Source: Gnetum montanum
Taxonomy: Eukaryota > Streptophyta > Gnetopsida > Gnetales > Gnetaceae
DNA length: 64,000 nucleotides
Reading direction: 5' to 3'
Assembly: GCA_015680685.1 (NCBI GenBank)
Contig: MNCI01025574.1
Location: 314,679 to 378,678, forward strand
The notes under the pieces were generated by a model. It was not told the DNA's origin. It saw nothing but the letters and a program-made list of their open reading frames with translations, and did not search any database. The number at the start of each line of letters is the position of its first letter. The first letter of the stretch is position 1. The position numbers and the translations under genes are program-made. Of this stretch, positions 46,530-57,354 are shown in pieces.

Positions 46530-47530
46530 AGTACTATTTCAGGTACAAATGATTTGTAGGATTAGCTAACTCATTCCCATCCATGTTAGCCAGCTTGAAT
46601 GCTCCATTACTGTATGCCTTGGTGAATAAGGCCCTTCCTAGTTGGCTGAGAGTTTGTCTAGATGTTCACGGGCGACTTTAAGGACTAAGTCTCCTTCTTT
46701 GATGGGGCACTTGTGCAGATCGTGTCTGTGTCATTTTTGCTATTTTTTTTGGTACCATTCGATTTGATCAAGCATTCGCACCTGTTCTTCCTCTACTAAG
46801 TCAAGGTCAGCAATGCGTAGTTGATTGCTTCAACTTTCATCGAGGAGGCCTGAGAGAGCTATTTGTAATGAGGGAACCTATAATTCTAAAGGTGAAACAA
46901 CTTCAGATATATATACAAGGCTATATGTAGTTTTACCTATAGATGTTCGATGTGTCATTTTGTATGTCCACAATGTGTAGACTAATTTTTCGTGCCATCA
47001 TTTCTTGCTCTGATTAGAATCTTTTTGAGCACCATGATGATAGTCGTGTTTGTAACCTCTACTTGACCATTGCTCTATGGGTAGTAAGGTGATGCAAATG
47101 CATGTTTAATACCCAGGCTTTCGCAAAAGCTTTTAGTATTTGCACTGCTAAAATGTGGCCCATTTTCAGTAACGATGGTCATTGTAATACCAAAATGGAT
47201 CACAATATTCTCTATTATGAAATTGCAAATGTGTTTTTAAGTGGTCTTCCTAAGAGGAATAGCTTCTACCCATTTTGTGAAGTACTTAGTTACGGTGATA
47301 ATAAAGCTATGTGCCGTAGAGGATGATGGCGTTATTGGTCTAATTAAGTCTAATCTCCATTTTTGGAATGGCCATGTGATTTGTTTTATGTGCAATTCGT
47401 TAGGTGGCATGTGTATTAGATTACCATGCTTTTGGCAAATGTCACATGTTCTAACTTTGGAGATGCAATCATATTCCATGTGTGGACAATAGTAGCCTAA
47501 GCGCCCAATCTTTGTTGCCATTGCATTGGG
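46530..47530 (-). pseudogene. Integrase relic of element III
   Basis: Zinc-binding text (CDICQKHGN, 47440-47414) leads to the core. The first catalytic D is in WRLDLIRPITPSS (about 47365). The second, normally D-N-G, reads E-N-G (GAA at 47167-47165). The third residue is E in NGQVEVTN (about 47070). A 94-residue frame is open at 47237-47521, with ITVTKYFTKWVEAIPL inside. The C-terminal part ends with ANMDGNEL just before the 38-bp array, matching the usual D-M-D-G end of Tat integrases. Confidence 0.85.
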
Positions 47531-47555
47531 TGCAATGTGTCCTCAACAAAGTCCT

Positions 47556-48285
47556 TCATGGACTTGTTCTACAATTTTTTTGACCATCAATGCTACTAAC
47601 ACACATCAGTAGAATGCCTTCGTAATATTTGCAACACAATGTGTCCCCTATTAATGCATATTGTTGGGAGCATTTTTGCACGGCATCCTTTTGAGTGTTT
47701 GTTAAGTGTTGTGGAGGTTTACCTCTTAGAAGGTACTCTTTTATGTCATCGTACCATTCTATTGCATGTGTTGTACTAACGGATGCTATAGGCATTCTAT
47801 CGAGAGTGTTAATTATAGGTTCGACACAACTTGTTATGGAGCTAGGCAATGCGTGGAACATTTCGGGTGTCATGTTTAAGGCTAGTGTGGCAAGTGCATC
47901 GGCAATTGTGTTTTTTCTTCTAGGGACATGTTGTATATCTGTTTCTACTAGTTGCCTCAACAGATGTTTGGTCAAATCACAATATGCTTGCAAATGGAGA
48001 GCCTTGTATGCATAAACCTCAGTGACTTGATTAATGAATCATTGTGAATCTCCTCGAACTACAAGACATGAGATTCCTGAAGTCAATGCTGCTTGAAGAA
48101 CTCTAAGAAGAACTTTGTATTCTTCCACGTTATAGGTACAAGGAAAGGTTAATTAGTAGGCAAAGGGTTGGATTTCTCTAAAGGGGTATGTTAAAATGGC
48201 CACAGCACTTCCTCCTCGAGAGGTTGAAGCTCCATCGAAGTAGAGGATTGCCTCGTAGTCATCAGGTACAGTGTCTATACTGTTA
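47556..48285 (-). pseudogene. Additional (Tat-type) RNase H of element III
   Basis: Acidic landmarks are all present: ILYFDGASTSRGG (48263-48225), NVEEYKVLL (about 48135), VVRGDSQ (about 48055) and NTIADALATLAL (about 47915-47880). It follows the degenerate first RNase H and precedes integrase, the normal Tat/Ogre order. One stop each near 48153 and 48040. Confidence 0.85.
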
Positions 48286-48429
48286 ACATTCTCATCAGGG
48301 AACTCAGGGTTAACTATTGCTTGATCATGCATTGGCGAGATAGCTAATTGTGTGACTATTTCTTGACCTTTTGTGGAAGATCGGGAAACATAGTGTAAGT
48401 CAAACTCTGCGATCATTGCTTTCCATTTA

Positions 48430-48808
48430 GCTATTCTACTTGATTCATAGATGTTGTTGGTGATAGCGCGAAGTACGTTATCTTTGCAAATAATGTAAAC
48501 TTGCTTGTGGAAGAGATAATGCCACCTTTTCTTCAAGGAAAAAACAAGGGAAAAACATGATTTCCCTACATCATTGTATCATTGTTCATAGGTAATTAGA
48601 GTGTGGCTTAGGTAATATACAAGGATTTCATCTCCATCTTGCTGTTTTTGACATAGCATTGATGCAATTGAAGAATCAGAAGTTGCAAGGTAGATATAAA
48701 AGGGTTTATCACCTTGTAGGGGATAAACAGTCAGTAGTTGGGCCAGCTCTTGTTTTATGTTCTCAAATGATTCCTGACATTGTTGAGTCCATTGGAAATG
48801 CACATTTA
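48430..48808 (-). pseudogene. First RNase H of element III, degenerate active site
   Basis: Text runs QWTQQCQESFENIKQELAQL (48791-48732) then KPFYIYLATSDSSIASMLCQ. The catalytic Y-T-D-A-S motif is replaced by YLATS, a substitution characteristic of Tat-lineage first RNase H domains. After one stop it continues KRWHYLFHKQVYIICKDN and AKWKAMIAEFDLHY. Confidence 0.8.
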
Positions 48809-48809
48809 T

Positions 48810-49994
48810 TCATAATAGGTGTTGCATAGGTCTCAACTTATCCATCAGTATTTCGATAAAGCATCTTATGAATTGTAGTCTACATTGGAGACCACGTAAC
48901 TTGGTAAGGTTCTTTGGCAGTTGCATAATAGTTATTGCCCTAACTTTATCAGGATCTACCTGTATTCCTGTTTCAGAGACTACAAAACCAAGCATTTTTC
49001 CTGGTTTGACATCAAAAACACATTTCTTTGGATTGAGTCTAAGGGCATATTTGAGACAACCTTTAAGAACTAAGTCCAAATCTTTTGCATGCTATTCTAT
49101 TGTTTTATATTTAAACATGATATCGTCAATGTAATCATTGAGAAAATTAAGCATGTAGTTACTAAATATATATGTCATTGCTCATTGATATATAGCTCCT
49201 GCATTTTTAAGGCCAAATGGCATCATAGTATAACAAAATGTAACACAAGGTGTCATGAAAATTATTCTGAGTTGATGTTCAGGATTGATTCTTATTTGGT
49301 TGTATCCTGAAAATCCATCCATAAAGGATAATAGTCCATGCCCAGCAGTTGGGTCAATAAGTTGATCAGTACTAGGTAACGGGAAATCATCCTTTATAGT
49401 GGTTGTGTTAAGATCATGGAAGTCGATGCATATGCATATACTACCATTTTTCTTAGGAACTACAACAATGTTTGATACCCAATCAGAATAATCAATGGCC
49501 CGGATGAAGATGGCTTGGTAGAGCTTTGTGATTTCAACACGGACTATTAATGCAACCTCAAGTCTAACTTTTCGTGCTTTTTGTTTTACCGGTTTAATTT
49601 TTTCATCAAGGATAATATTGTGTTGAATGATTCAGGGATCTAATCCTAGCATGTTAGTATATGATCATGAAAATGTTTTTATATTATCTTTTAGTACTTG
49701 AGTGATGTCACCTACAAGTTGTGAGTCCAGTAGGGCACTTAATTTTAATGTTCTAGTTTCACCATTGAATGTAGTAATGGGGATTTCAACTAGGGGATAT
49801 TCAGTGATATTATCAGCTTTTAGATCTAGAGTTTTAGTCATGTTTTTAGGATAGTCTGACGTTTCTTGAGTGGAGGCTATTAAATTGGTATAAGTGGACG
49901 GATTTAGATCCAAGGATTTTGGGTTGATCACTTTTTCTACCTCCCCGTATGGTCCATTGAGAGACAACGTTGAGGGGATGTTTTTGGTGGCCAT
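48810..49994 (-). pseudogene. Reverse transcriptase relic of element III
   Basis: The N-terminal linker is open at 49665-49994. Then come IKPVKQKARKVR (about 49600), the palm with DFHDLNTTTIKDDFPLPSTD, GLLSFMDGFSGYNQI and MMPFGLKNAGAIYQ, and the YIDD catalytic box at 49133-49122. The thumb reads KMLGFVVSETGIQVDPDKV (about 48985). Only a handful of stops interrupt it, so it is the best-kept pol domain in the window. Confidence 0.9.
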
Positions 49995-50459
49995 GTGCTT
50001 GCTCCTACCAATTTAAAATGGGAGCAGATTAAGAGACACCCACTTGGAAAAAGAGTTACTAAATGTAAACGAATTATGTACTGACAAAAAATGGGAGATG
50101 CAGCGGGAGTTATGGAATTTTAAGGCCATACTGGGCCACATGATATTCATGTTGACTTGTTGTTTGGACTGAGTGTATGCACCATTTTTAAATTTTAAAT
50201 TTTTAACTTTTAAATTTTTGAGCGAACAATAAGTTCATGGATATTTTAAATTTTTATGAATTTTATGCGCATCGTTATGTATTTCCATATGTTTATTTAT
50301 TTTTGATTTTCGCAATTTTCTCCTCTTCTTCATAGGAATTTTTTGGGCCTCATCTCTAGAGGCTGGAATAATAAGGAATATTAGGCAAGCATAAGGCAAA
50401 GATGACATAAATAATAACATGCAAACATGATGAAGTAAAATTAAAATTAAAAGAAAATA
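49995..50459. other. Unassigned AT-rich stretch upstream of RT in element III
   Basis: No family is recognised. GGCCATACTGGGCCA near 50122 resembles ATGCCATAGTGGGCCA near 55442 on the other side of the antisense gene. Confidence 0.4.
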
Positions 50460-51700
50460 AATTAAATTGAGAATATTAGAGGTTAGAAAAAGGAGTTTTT
50501 GGAGTACAAGGCATCATTTCTCTTAGCGTGAGTTCTTGGAAATTGGCATAAGAGTGTGAGCTACAGAGTGTAGGCAGCATGAGCTAAGGCGTTAGCATCA
50601 GCGTTAGTGTGAGCAAGGAAAAAATGAAGGACAAGGGCAGACGAAAGGCAAGTTGGGGCAAGGAAAAGAAGTAGACAGATTTAGTGTTAGTGGAGAAGAG
50701 TGGAGAGCTTCTCCAGCATCTTTCCCAAGCTAGGATTCTAACATGGAATAAGGCCCTGCACAGATAAGGTTGTTTTCTCCTATTCTTCTCTGGCATTTTA
50801 CCAGTAGCGTTACTTAGAATAGAATTTTATGATCATGATTGTGGGTTTCTGAGATTGCTATTTTGGGTTTTATGACGTCACTGTGAGCAGTGTGAATGCA
50901 AGTTTGGGGCATGAGTGCTTGGGCAGGGTTTTTGGCTTTCTTGGCATGTTGGGCTGTAGGGTCTCTAGATTTCTTGGGTGTCAGGATAACAGAGAGTCAG
51001 CATGAGTGCATGGAAGGCTGGTTTTCTATTTTCTTGTAGTGTGAGTTGTGTTATTGGGGAAGCTTCAACGTCAATTTTTGTTTTCTTTTCATTGTGGCTA
51101 CCAATGTCTTGGGCAGCATAAGCTACAAATGAGGGATTTCCAAGGAAGGGCAGCATGTGCTGCAAATTTGGGCTTTTGGGGTTTGGGAGCATGAGTTGCA
51201 AATTTGGGCATTTGGGGCTTTGGCAGCGTGAGCTGAAAATTTGGGCTTTTGGGGCTTTCTATGATGTGGCTATCACAGGAAGGCTAGCATGAGCTTAGGG
51301 CTTCTTTTCTCTTTGTGAGCATCCTGCCCTTCCTAGCAGTGTGAACATCCTTCCTTCCTTGGTAGCGTGACTATAAATTTTCAATATTTTCAAGGCAACA
51401 TGAGCTACAAAATTTTGGCCTCATGGAAGGGCAACATGAGCTACGAATTTTCAATTTTGCAGGGCAGCGTGAGCTGCAAATTTTTGGCCTTAGGGCAGGG
51501 CAACATGAGCTATGATTTTTTTTTGGCCTCAGGGCAAGGAATGGCCAATGTGAATTTGCTGGAAGGCCCAACATGAGTTAGGAGGGAAGGCCGCAACGTT
51601 AGTTTTTGGAAAGGGGGCCCCAGCATTAGTTGTTGGTAAGCAAATTCTTAGCGTAAGCTACCAAGGACACCCAGCATGGGCTAAAAACGTGAAGATCTGC
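50460..51700. repeat. Block of diverged GCRTGAGCTGCAAATTT repeats
   Basis: Some fifteen to twenty copies of a short word around GCRTGAGCT(G/A)CAAATTT recur at uneven intervals, most regular at 51115-51240 and 51395-51560. The same GCATGAGCTGCAG word occurs in the element's LTRs (for example 44387). A TATA-like GAGTATAAATATGAG (minus strand) follows at about 51730-51744. It may be an eroded LTR-derived piece. Confidence 0.6.
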
Positions 51701-52161
51701 ATTGTTTCCTAGGATGTCGGTTACTTGATGGTCTCATATTTATACTCTTTATTTTTTTTCTTGGGACGGATGATTTAAACTTTTCTTCAATGAGTGTTTC
51801 ACGTTCTGTACTCTTGTGTGAATTTACTGTGAAATGGATTTCAATGTGCCCCAGTGAGCTTCAGATACACTAAATAGATATTGGTGTCCTTGTCTCATGG
51901 GGTGAAGCTGTGCATTCAAAGTATCTGTTTATGTGATTTTTGGTTTATGTGGTTTTGACCTATTGTTAGCACCTAGATTCTTCACTCACTTAATGTTTTG
52001 GTTGTATGCAGGGGACCTAAATATTCTCTCCTCGTCATTGAGCCTATTGGCGTACTTGCTTGGTTTGGCCCCTTTGGGCCAAACACACCTCCCTATGACA
52101 TGCGCATCGGGCCCCATGTGATATGGTTTTTCCCTAGTGTCAGTTCATTTTTTCATTTATC

Positions 52162-54982
52162 TTGCAAAATTTTAATATGGTTATATGGTCTCACTTGAGT
52201 GAACAATTGGCTCGTGACATCATTGAGACAACGTTGCCTAGGTCTACACAAGACATGCTTGCCTTTATCACAGATATCAATGAAGGAATTTTCAAGATTG
52301 TGGGAGGCCCTACTGAAGGTCCTAGATCTACATATCCCTTGACTTGTGTATGGGAGCTGCCTTCATGTAGTCATTACAATAGCATCAACACACTTTTCCT
52401 AGCTCTCTGTGTCCATACTTTATTCCAGAACCCACCTGGGATGGTATATAGAGTGGACAGGTATGCTCGATGACCATAGATAAAGCAATGGTGACCACGG
52501 TGACCATAGATAAAGCAACAAAAGAAGGCCAGGTTATAAGAGAGCTTAAGGAGTGGTTAGGTGTGTCTTAGGGTCATAAGGGCTTTGCCATACAAAACAA
52601 TACCCAATCGATAGAGATGAACTTCTTGTATCCTCTCTTTTGGGCACAGGCATTCCCCAAATCTCTTTCTTAAGGAAGAAACCTTGGGATTGAGTCTGCG
52701 TGTGTTATGCATGTAGTTTTAGAGATGGGCATGCGCTACAAATGGGCTTAGTTTCTCGTATCTGGTTTTCATGGGGAGATCATCAGGTTACGTTCAAACA
52801 TCCATGCTAAATCCCACTTTACCTTTTCCTTCTTTGCAAGGTACTGACGTAGGTTTGCTGAGTTCCTAGTGGTTTATGATGATAACCGCTACGTTTTGAG
52901 AGACCGTTCACAACTATCTTGCCCTTGGATTCACCATTTTTCTAGCACCACTAGATTCCAGGACCCACCAGAAGACATTGAGGAATTAGTATCGGTTACT
53001 AGTGGAGGTGTGGCCAGCCGTTACCATCATTCCCATGACAGCTTGGGATTTGGAACCACATAGGCTATGCACATCTATTAAAAGGGATGAACGTTTGATT
53101 GGTGAGACTGTTGGGAAGTCCAAGATAAAGGTGAAGAGGAAAGAATTCCCAAGGGAGCCTGCTCTAGATGTGATACCCCCAGAGCAAAGAAGATTTGGTT
53201 TGTACTACCAGTGGAGGGTAAGTATTTTATTTTATTTTTGTGTATTTACTTTTATTTTTTGTTTTGGTTTATATGTTATTAAAAGTATATATATGCTATT
53301 TGATACTAACTCTAGGATTCTAGTGTTATTCAAAGGAAAGTCCTGGGAGGGAGAGAGAGGTCATGGCCTCGATGATTGAACCAGAAGTGGTCATCATAGG
53401 ACCTGAGGAGGAAGGAAAAGAATGGGAAGAAGCAGCTGAGGAAGAAGAAACTCTTGCTCCAAAAGAGGAAGATGTGACAAGCAACGTGGGGACAAAGCTT
53501 GCGAAGGCCTTGGATGCACTTAGGCATGCAAGTGATGAGAGAGATTTCCTCAATGGTTTCTTTGATGGATCTTTGTAGCTTGGTGATCCGCCCGGGCTAA
53601 ACAACAAAGGGCTTTTTGGTATGTTCCTTTTAGTTTAATCCATATTTTGTGTCTTTTAATTTTCATGTGTTGTTCTTGATTACCTTGATTATCTTTAGCA
53701 CCAGAGGTAGATGCTGAGATTTCTGAGGCACATACATCCTAGGAAGTGGCATCAGGATCACAAGTTTTGATTGAAGAGACCTCCCCTATTCATGCCACAT
53801 CAATTGACCAGCTAAGGCCATGGCCTGATATGCCTAGCAAAATGGATTCTATTAAGGGCATCGCTAATGATGTGGTTGCTTGCCTACGAGAAGCTCATAC
53901 AGAACTAGGTATGCTAAGTGTCTAGTTTCATTTGTGTTTCTCTACGTTCATTGTTAATTATAGATGACTCATGTCTGCAATACTTACACCTACAAGTGCT
54001 AAGCTCCAGTGGGATCCTTCTAAAGCTACTCACATTGATGCTCTCCCTGAATTTCTAGGGAATATTGAGCAAATCCCTAGGAAGTTTTATGATGCAGTTT
54101 CCGTTTATGTCGTACAAAATGCCAAATCTCTTTGGACTTGTAGGCGTTTGGTTGAGTATCTATGGGACAAGGTCCACTCATTAAAGGAAGTCCTAGCAAA
54201 GGAGAGAGAGGAGAAAAGAGATCTCCAATCCCATTATGATCTTGTTGTTGCTAGGCTATCTAGTGATAGCACACGGTGCACATCCGAAATCACATACGCA
54301 TGTTACTCGATGATTTTGAACAACAAAGTGTAGGTGACACGGGACTTAGCAAAACAAAGAGCACATATGGACTTGCTAAATAGAAAATGTCATGATTGGA
54401 AGTCCTTCACTGCAAAAGTACGAAAATGTGGCCAAGACCAAAAGGACCACAAGCATTAGTATAAGAAATGGTTAAAGGAGGAGTCAACTGAACATCACTG
54501 GATGGAGATGTTCATCGATGGGTTAGGCTTGTGGTCTACATATGATAGGTTCTCCGAGTGCATCGAGGTGGAGGGATCTCCTCAAAGAACCATTAGTACC
54601 ACCTTTGGGGAGGCTTTGACTGGCATGTTCCCTTTCGAGCATCCTACCTAGACTTCAGTGGACAAGGGTAAAACCTTGGCTAGTGTTGATCTTGGCCTAG
54701 AGGAGGATTGGGAAAACGTGCCCAAGGAGGATATTCTACAGTGTTTGGAGGCCAACTTAGGGCATTCCTCACTTGTGAGTGTTTTATTGTGGCTTTTATT
54801 TTTGTATGGTTTTATTNATTATTTTCATTCTTAGTATTACTTTTTTTCTTAGTTTTGCATTTATAATTTGCTTTACTGCTATTACCTATTTTTTGTTTTC
54901 TACCGTATTATAGAGATATGTTAATGATGGAGTTGGCCCCAGTGGAGCGAGAGTGGATGATGAAGAGAATTTTGGGGACTAG
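52162..54982 (+). pseudogene. Antisense multi-exon gene relic inside element III
   Basis: The plus strand, opposite to the element, carries exon-like pieces with good splice signals. Likely introns are: donor GTAAGT at 53218 (acceptor near 53315-53335); 53619-53698; 53909-53963; 54775-54913. Exon text includes QLARDIIETTLPRSTQDMLA (52200s), IPPEQRRFGLYYQWR before the first donor, an acidic stretch (EEEGKEWEEAAEEEE, 53410), a coiled-coil-like SLKEVLAKEREEKRDLQSHY (54177-54236) and a last exon ending ARVDDEENFGD-stop at 54982. A few stops and one phase mismatch show decay. I recognise no family. Extra antisense genes are known in Tat-branch elements, but usually between pol and the 3' LTR rather than between protease and RT. 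Confidence 0.55.
54817..54817. other. Single undetermined base (N)
   Basis: One N lies within the proposed last intron. No flanking duplication is seen, unlike at 37816. Confidence 0.9.
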
Positions 54983-55514
54983 CCCCCTTCATGATCTTAG
55001 TTTCAATCAGACTTTGGCCATTAAATGTTTTTGGATTTTTGGATGTTTGATGGAAACATACAGTTGACAAATGTAATAATATGGACCTAATTATGGCATA
55101 ACGTCTTGGAATTTTACTACCATGTTGACATATCATTTTTTTTATTTTATGTGTTTTCTCTTTTTATTTGCCTTTTCAAGTATTATTGTGAACATATGCA
55201 TATAGCTAAATGAAGGAACAAAATGTAAATCAACACTTGTAAAAGAAGAAAGTAACGAGAAGGCATAGGTCGAGATTGTAACTTGTATCATTTAAACTAA
55301 ACTTTGACATAACGTAATGAATGTTTGTAAACTTGCAATGTATTGAATCCTAGTTTACAGCAATTTTGGGCTCTTCATATTAGTTTAAAGTCATGGTGGA
55401 CTATTGCATTTGTTGTTAAAGGAAGAAGGATTACCAGTTTTATGCCATAGTGGGCCAAAAGCACTAACAGTTTTAGGAATCTTTTAAAAGGAAACTAGCC
55501 ATTTCTAACCGTGG
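54983..55514. other. Unassigned stretch and array edge
   Basis: No gene is recognised. From about 55375 onward, diverged relatives of the array word (AGTTTAAAGTCATGGTGGAC) begin. Confidence 0.45.
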
Positions 55515-55860
55515 CTAGTTTAACATCATTGCACACGTTTGCTGGTAGTTTAATGTCATACAGGATGATTTGTAGTTTAACATAATTTTAGACATGTGGT
55601 AGTTTAACGTTATTTCAGACATGTGGTAGTTTAACGTTATTTCGAACATGTGGTAGTTTAACGTCATTTCGGACATGTGGTAGTTTAATGTCATTTCAAA
55701 CATGTGGTAGTTTAACATCATTTTAGACATGTGGTAGTTTAATGTCATTTCGGACATGTGGTAGTTTAACGTCATTTCAGACATGTGGTAGTTTAACGTC
55801 ATTTCAGACATGTGGTAGTTCATTCTACTTATTGAGTTGCTTCTTGATCTTTTGTAGCTT
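55515..55860. repeat. 27-bp tandem array downstream of protease
   Basis: About ten units of 27 bp, with core GTAGTTTAACGTCATTTC, form a regular array at about 55570-55817, with diverged units on either side. Since 27 is a multiple of three and no stop occurs, the minus strand is open through the array (frame 55925-55515), giving a 9-residue repeat NYHMSEMTL. The core resembles the 38-bp array's AGTTTTAAGTCAT. Confidence 0.88.
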
Positions 55861-55980
55861 AACGTGTGGGGTTGGTCATGTAGGTATGATTTTGTACTCA
55901 CCTTCCCCTTAATTAGTGATGTCAAAGGGTAGTTCTAACCAAGAGACATTAGTGGGAATGGATCCTATGTTTGTGTCTTC

Positions 55981-56700
55981 CTATGTTTCCTCAGTTCTAG
56001 TAGGATTGTGAGTTAATGTTGGATTTATGTCTTGATGTATGCTCATAGTTTCTTTCTTAGGGTTAGAAAACTTAATTTCTGACCCTTGATCTATCCCAGG
56101 GTGTGAGGAAGTGAGAAATACTATTGTATCCCCACGTATGATGATTTCATCACCCTCGTAAGGTAGGTGGATCTCTTGATGGATTGGTGAGGATACAACT
56201 CTAGGTTGAGCTAGCCAGGGACATCCTAGAATTAGGCTAAACCCTAGCATTTCATCAACTACTATGAATTCAACTATCGTGGGAAACTGGTCCTCAACTA
56301 TGAAATCTAAGGTAACCATACCTTTCACCCCAACATGGGAACCACTAAAGGATTTTAGGAAAGAGGTTCTTGTGGGCTATATTTCGTCAGTAAGTCCTAG
56401 TTTTTCAATGACAGGAAAAGGTATTACGTTTTTTGTCGCACTATCATCGACGTGCACCCTACGTATCTTAAAGTGATTGACCTGTATCATTATGAACATA
56501 GGGGCTGAGGTGACTTCTCCTATTTTCTCATCTAACTTAATGTCCTTAGCATGAAACTCTAGGGATGTAGTCTTCGATTCCTGAGGTTGCATGGAAAATA
56601 CTACATAAATGGATGGTTCATCTACAAGAAGGTCCTCACTAATGGGGATCGAAGGCAACATATGCATGAGTGCTTCCCGATGTACAGTTGAAGTCATTAC
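55981..56700 (-). pseudogene. Aspartic protease relic of element III
   Basis: Two frames cover it, 56697-56377 and 56328-55981, separated by a stop. The active-site segment reads VHVDDSATKNVIP (about 56430), where Tat proteases normally have D-D/N-G-S; the glycine appears replaced by serine. Downstream, FIVVDEMLGFSLILGCPWL and VVSSPIHQEIHLP match the conserved L-G-R-P-W and S-T-L-H-Q blocks with L-G-C-P-W. The frame continues toward the 27-bp array. Confidence 0.8.
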
Positions 56701-57354
56701 TAGATCATATAGACTTAAAGAAGTGTTCTTTTTTTTAAGCCATGTGTGACTTGGGTCAATGCACTCACTAGGTCTTTACCATTTGGGAGACCCTTGTCTA
56801 TGGAGATTTGGTCCATTTGATCCAGCATTCATATTTCTTGTGGAGGAATTTTTTCTTTGGTAACTAAGGATGCTGGGTTTGGGACACAACCCGTGACATT
56901 ATCCTTGTTTTAATGACTTGTACTAGGCTCATTAATGGACGAACCCATGGGAATAGCATTCAACAGTGTGGGCTTTGGTGGTCCTAATTTGTGCTGATGG
57001 TTCTCTCTTTCCAAGCACTCTCTTGTTAGTCTATTGGCAAGATGTTCTCACAGAGGTCACGAAGGAACGAAAGTGGGTGTTGTGTTGGGGTATTTTGGCA
57101 CCTGGATCACAAAGCGAATGGGTCAGATTTTAGATGGTGTGGTTGTTGTTGCAACAAAAGGAGGTACACGGATAACAAATGGTTTTCATGGTGTATGGGA
57201 TGTGTGTATGATGAAAGGGGTTTGAGGAGATGTTGAGGTAGGTGTGTTTTTTGAAGGCTTGTGAATCACAAAAGGTTTTCATGGGACATCTTGTCTATTC
57301 ACAACATGGATAGTGTTAATCACATATGGTGCATCACTGGTGTTCAGAGGATCC

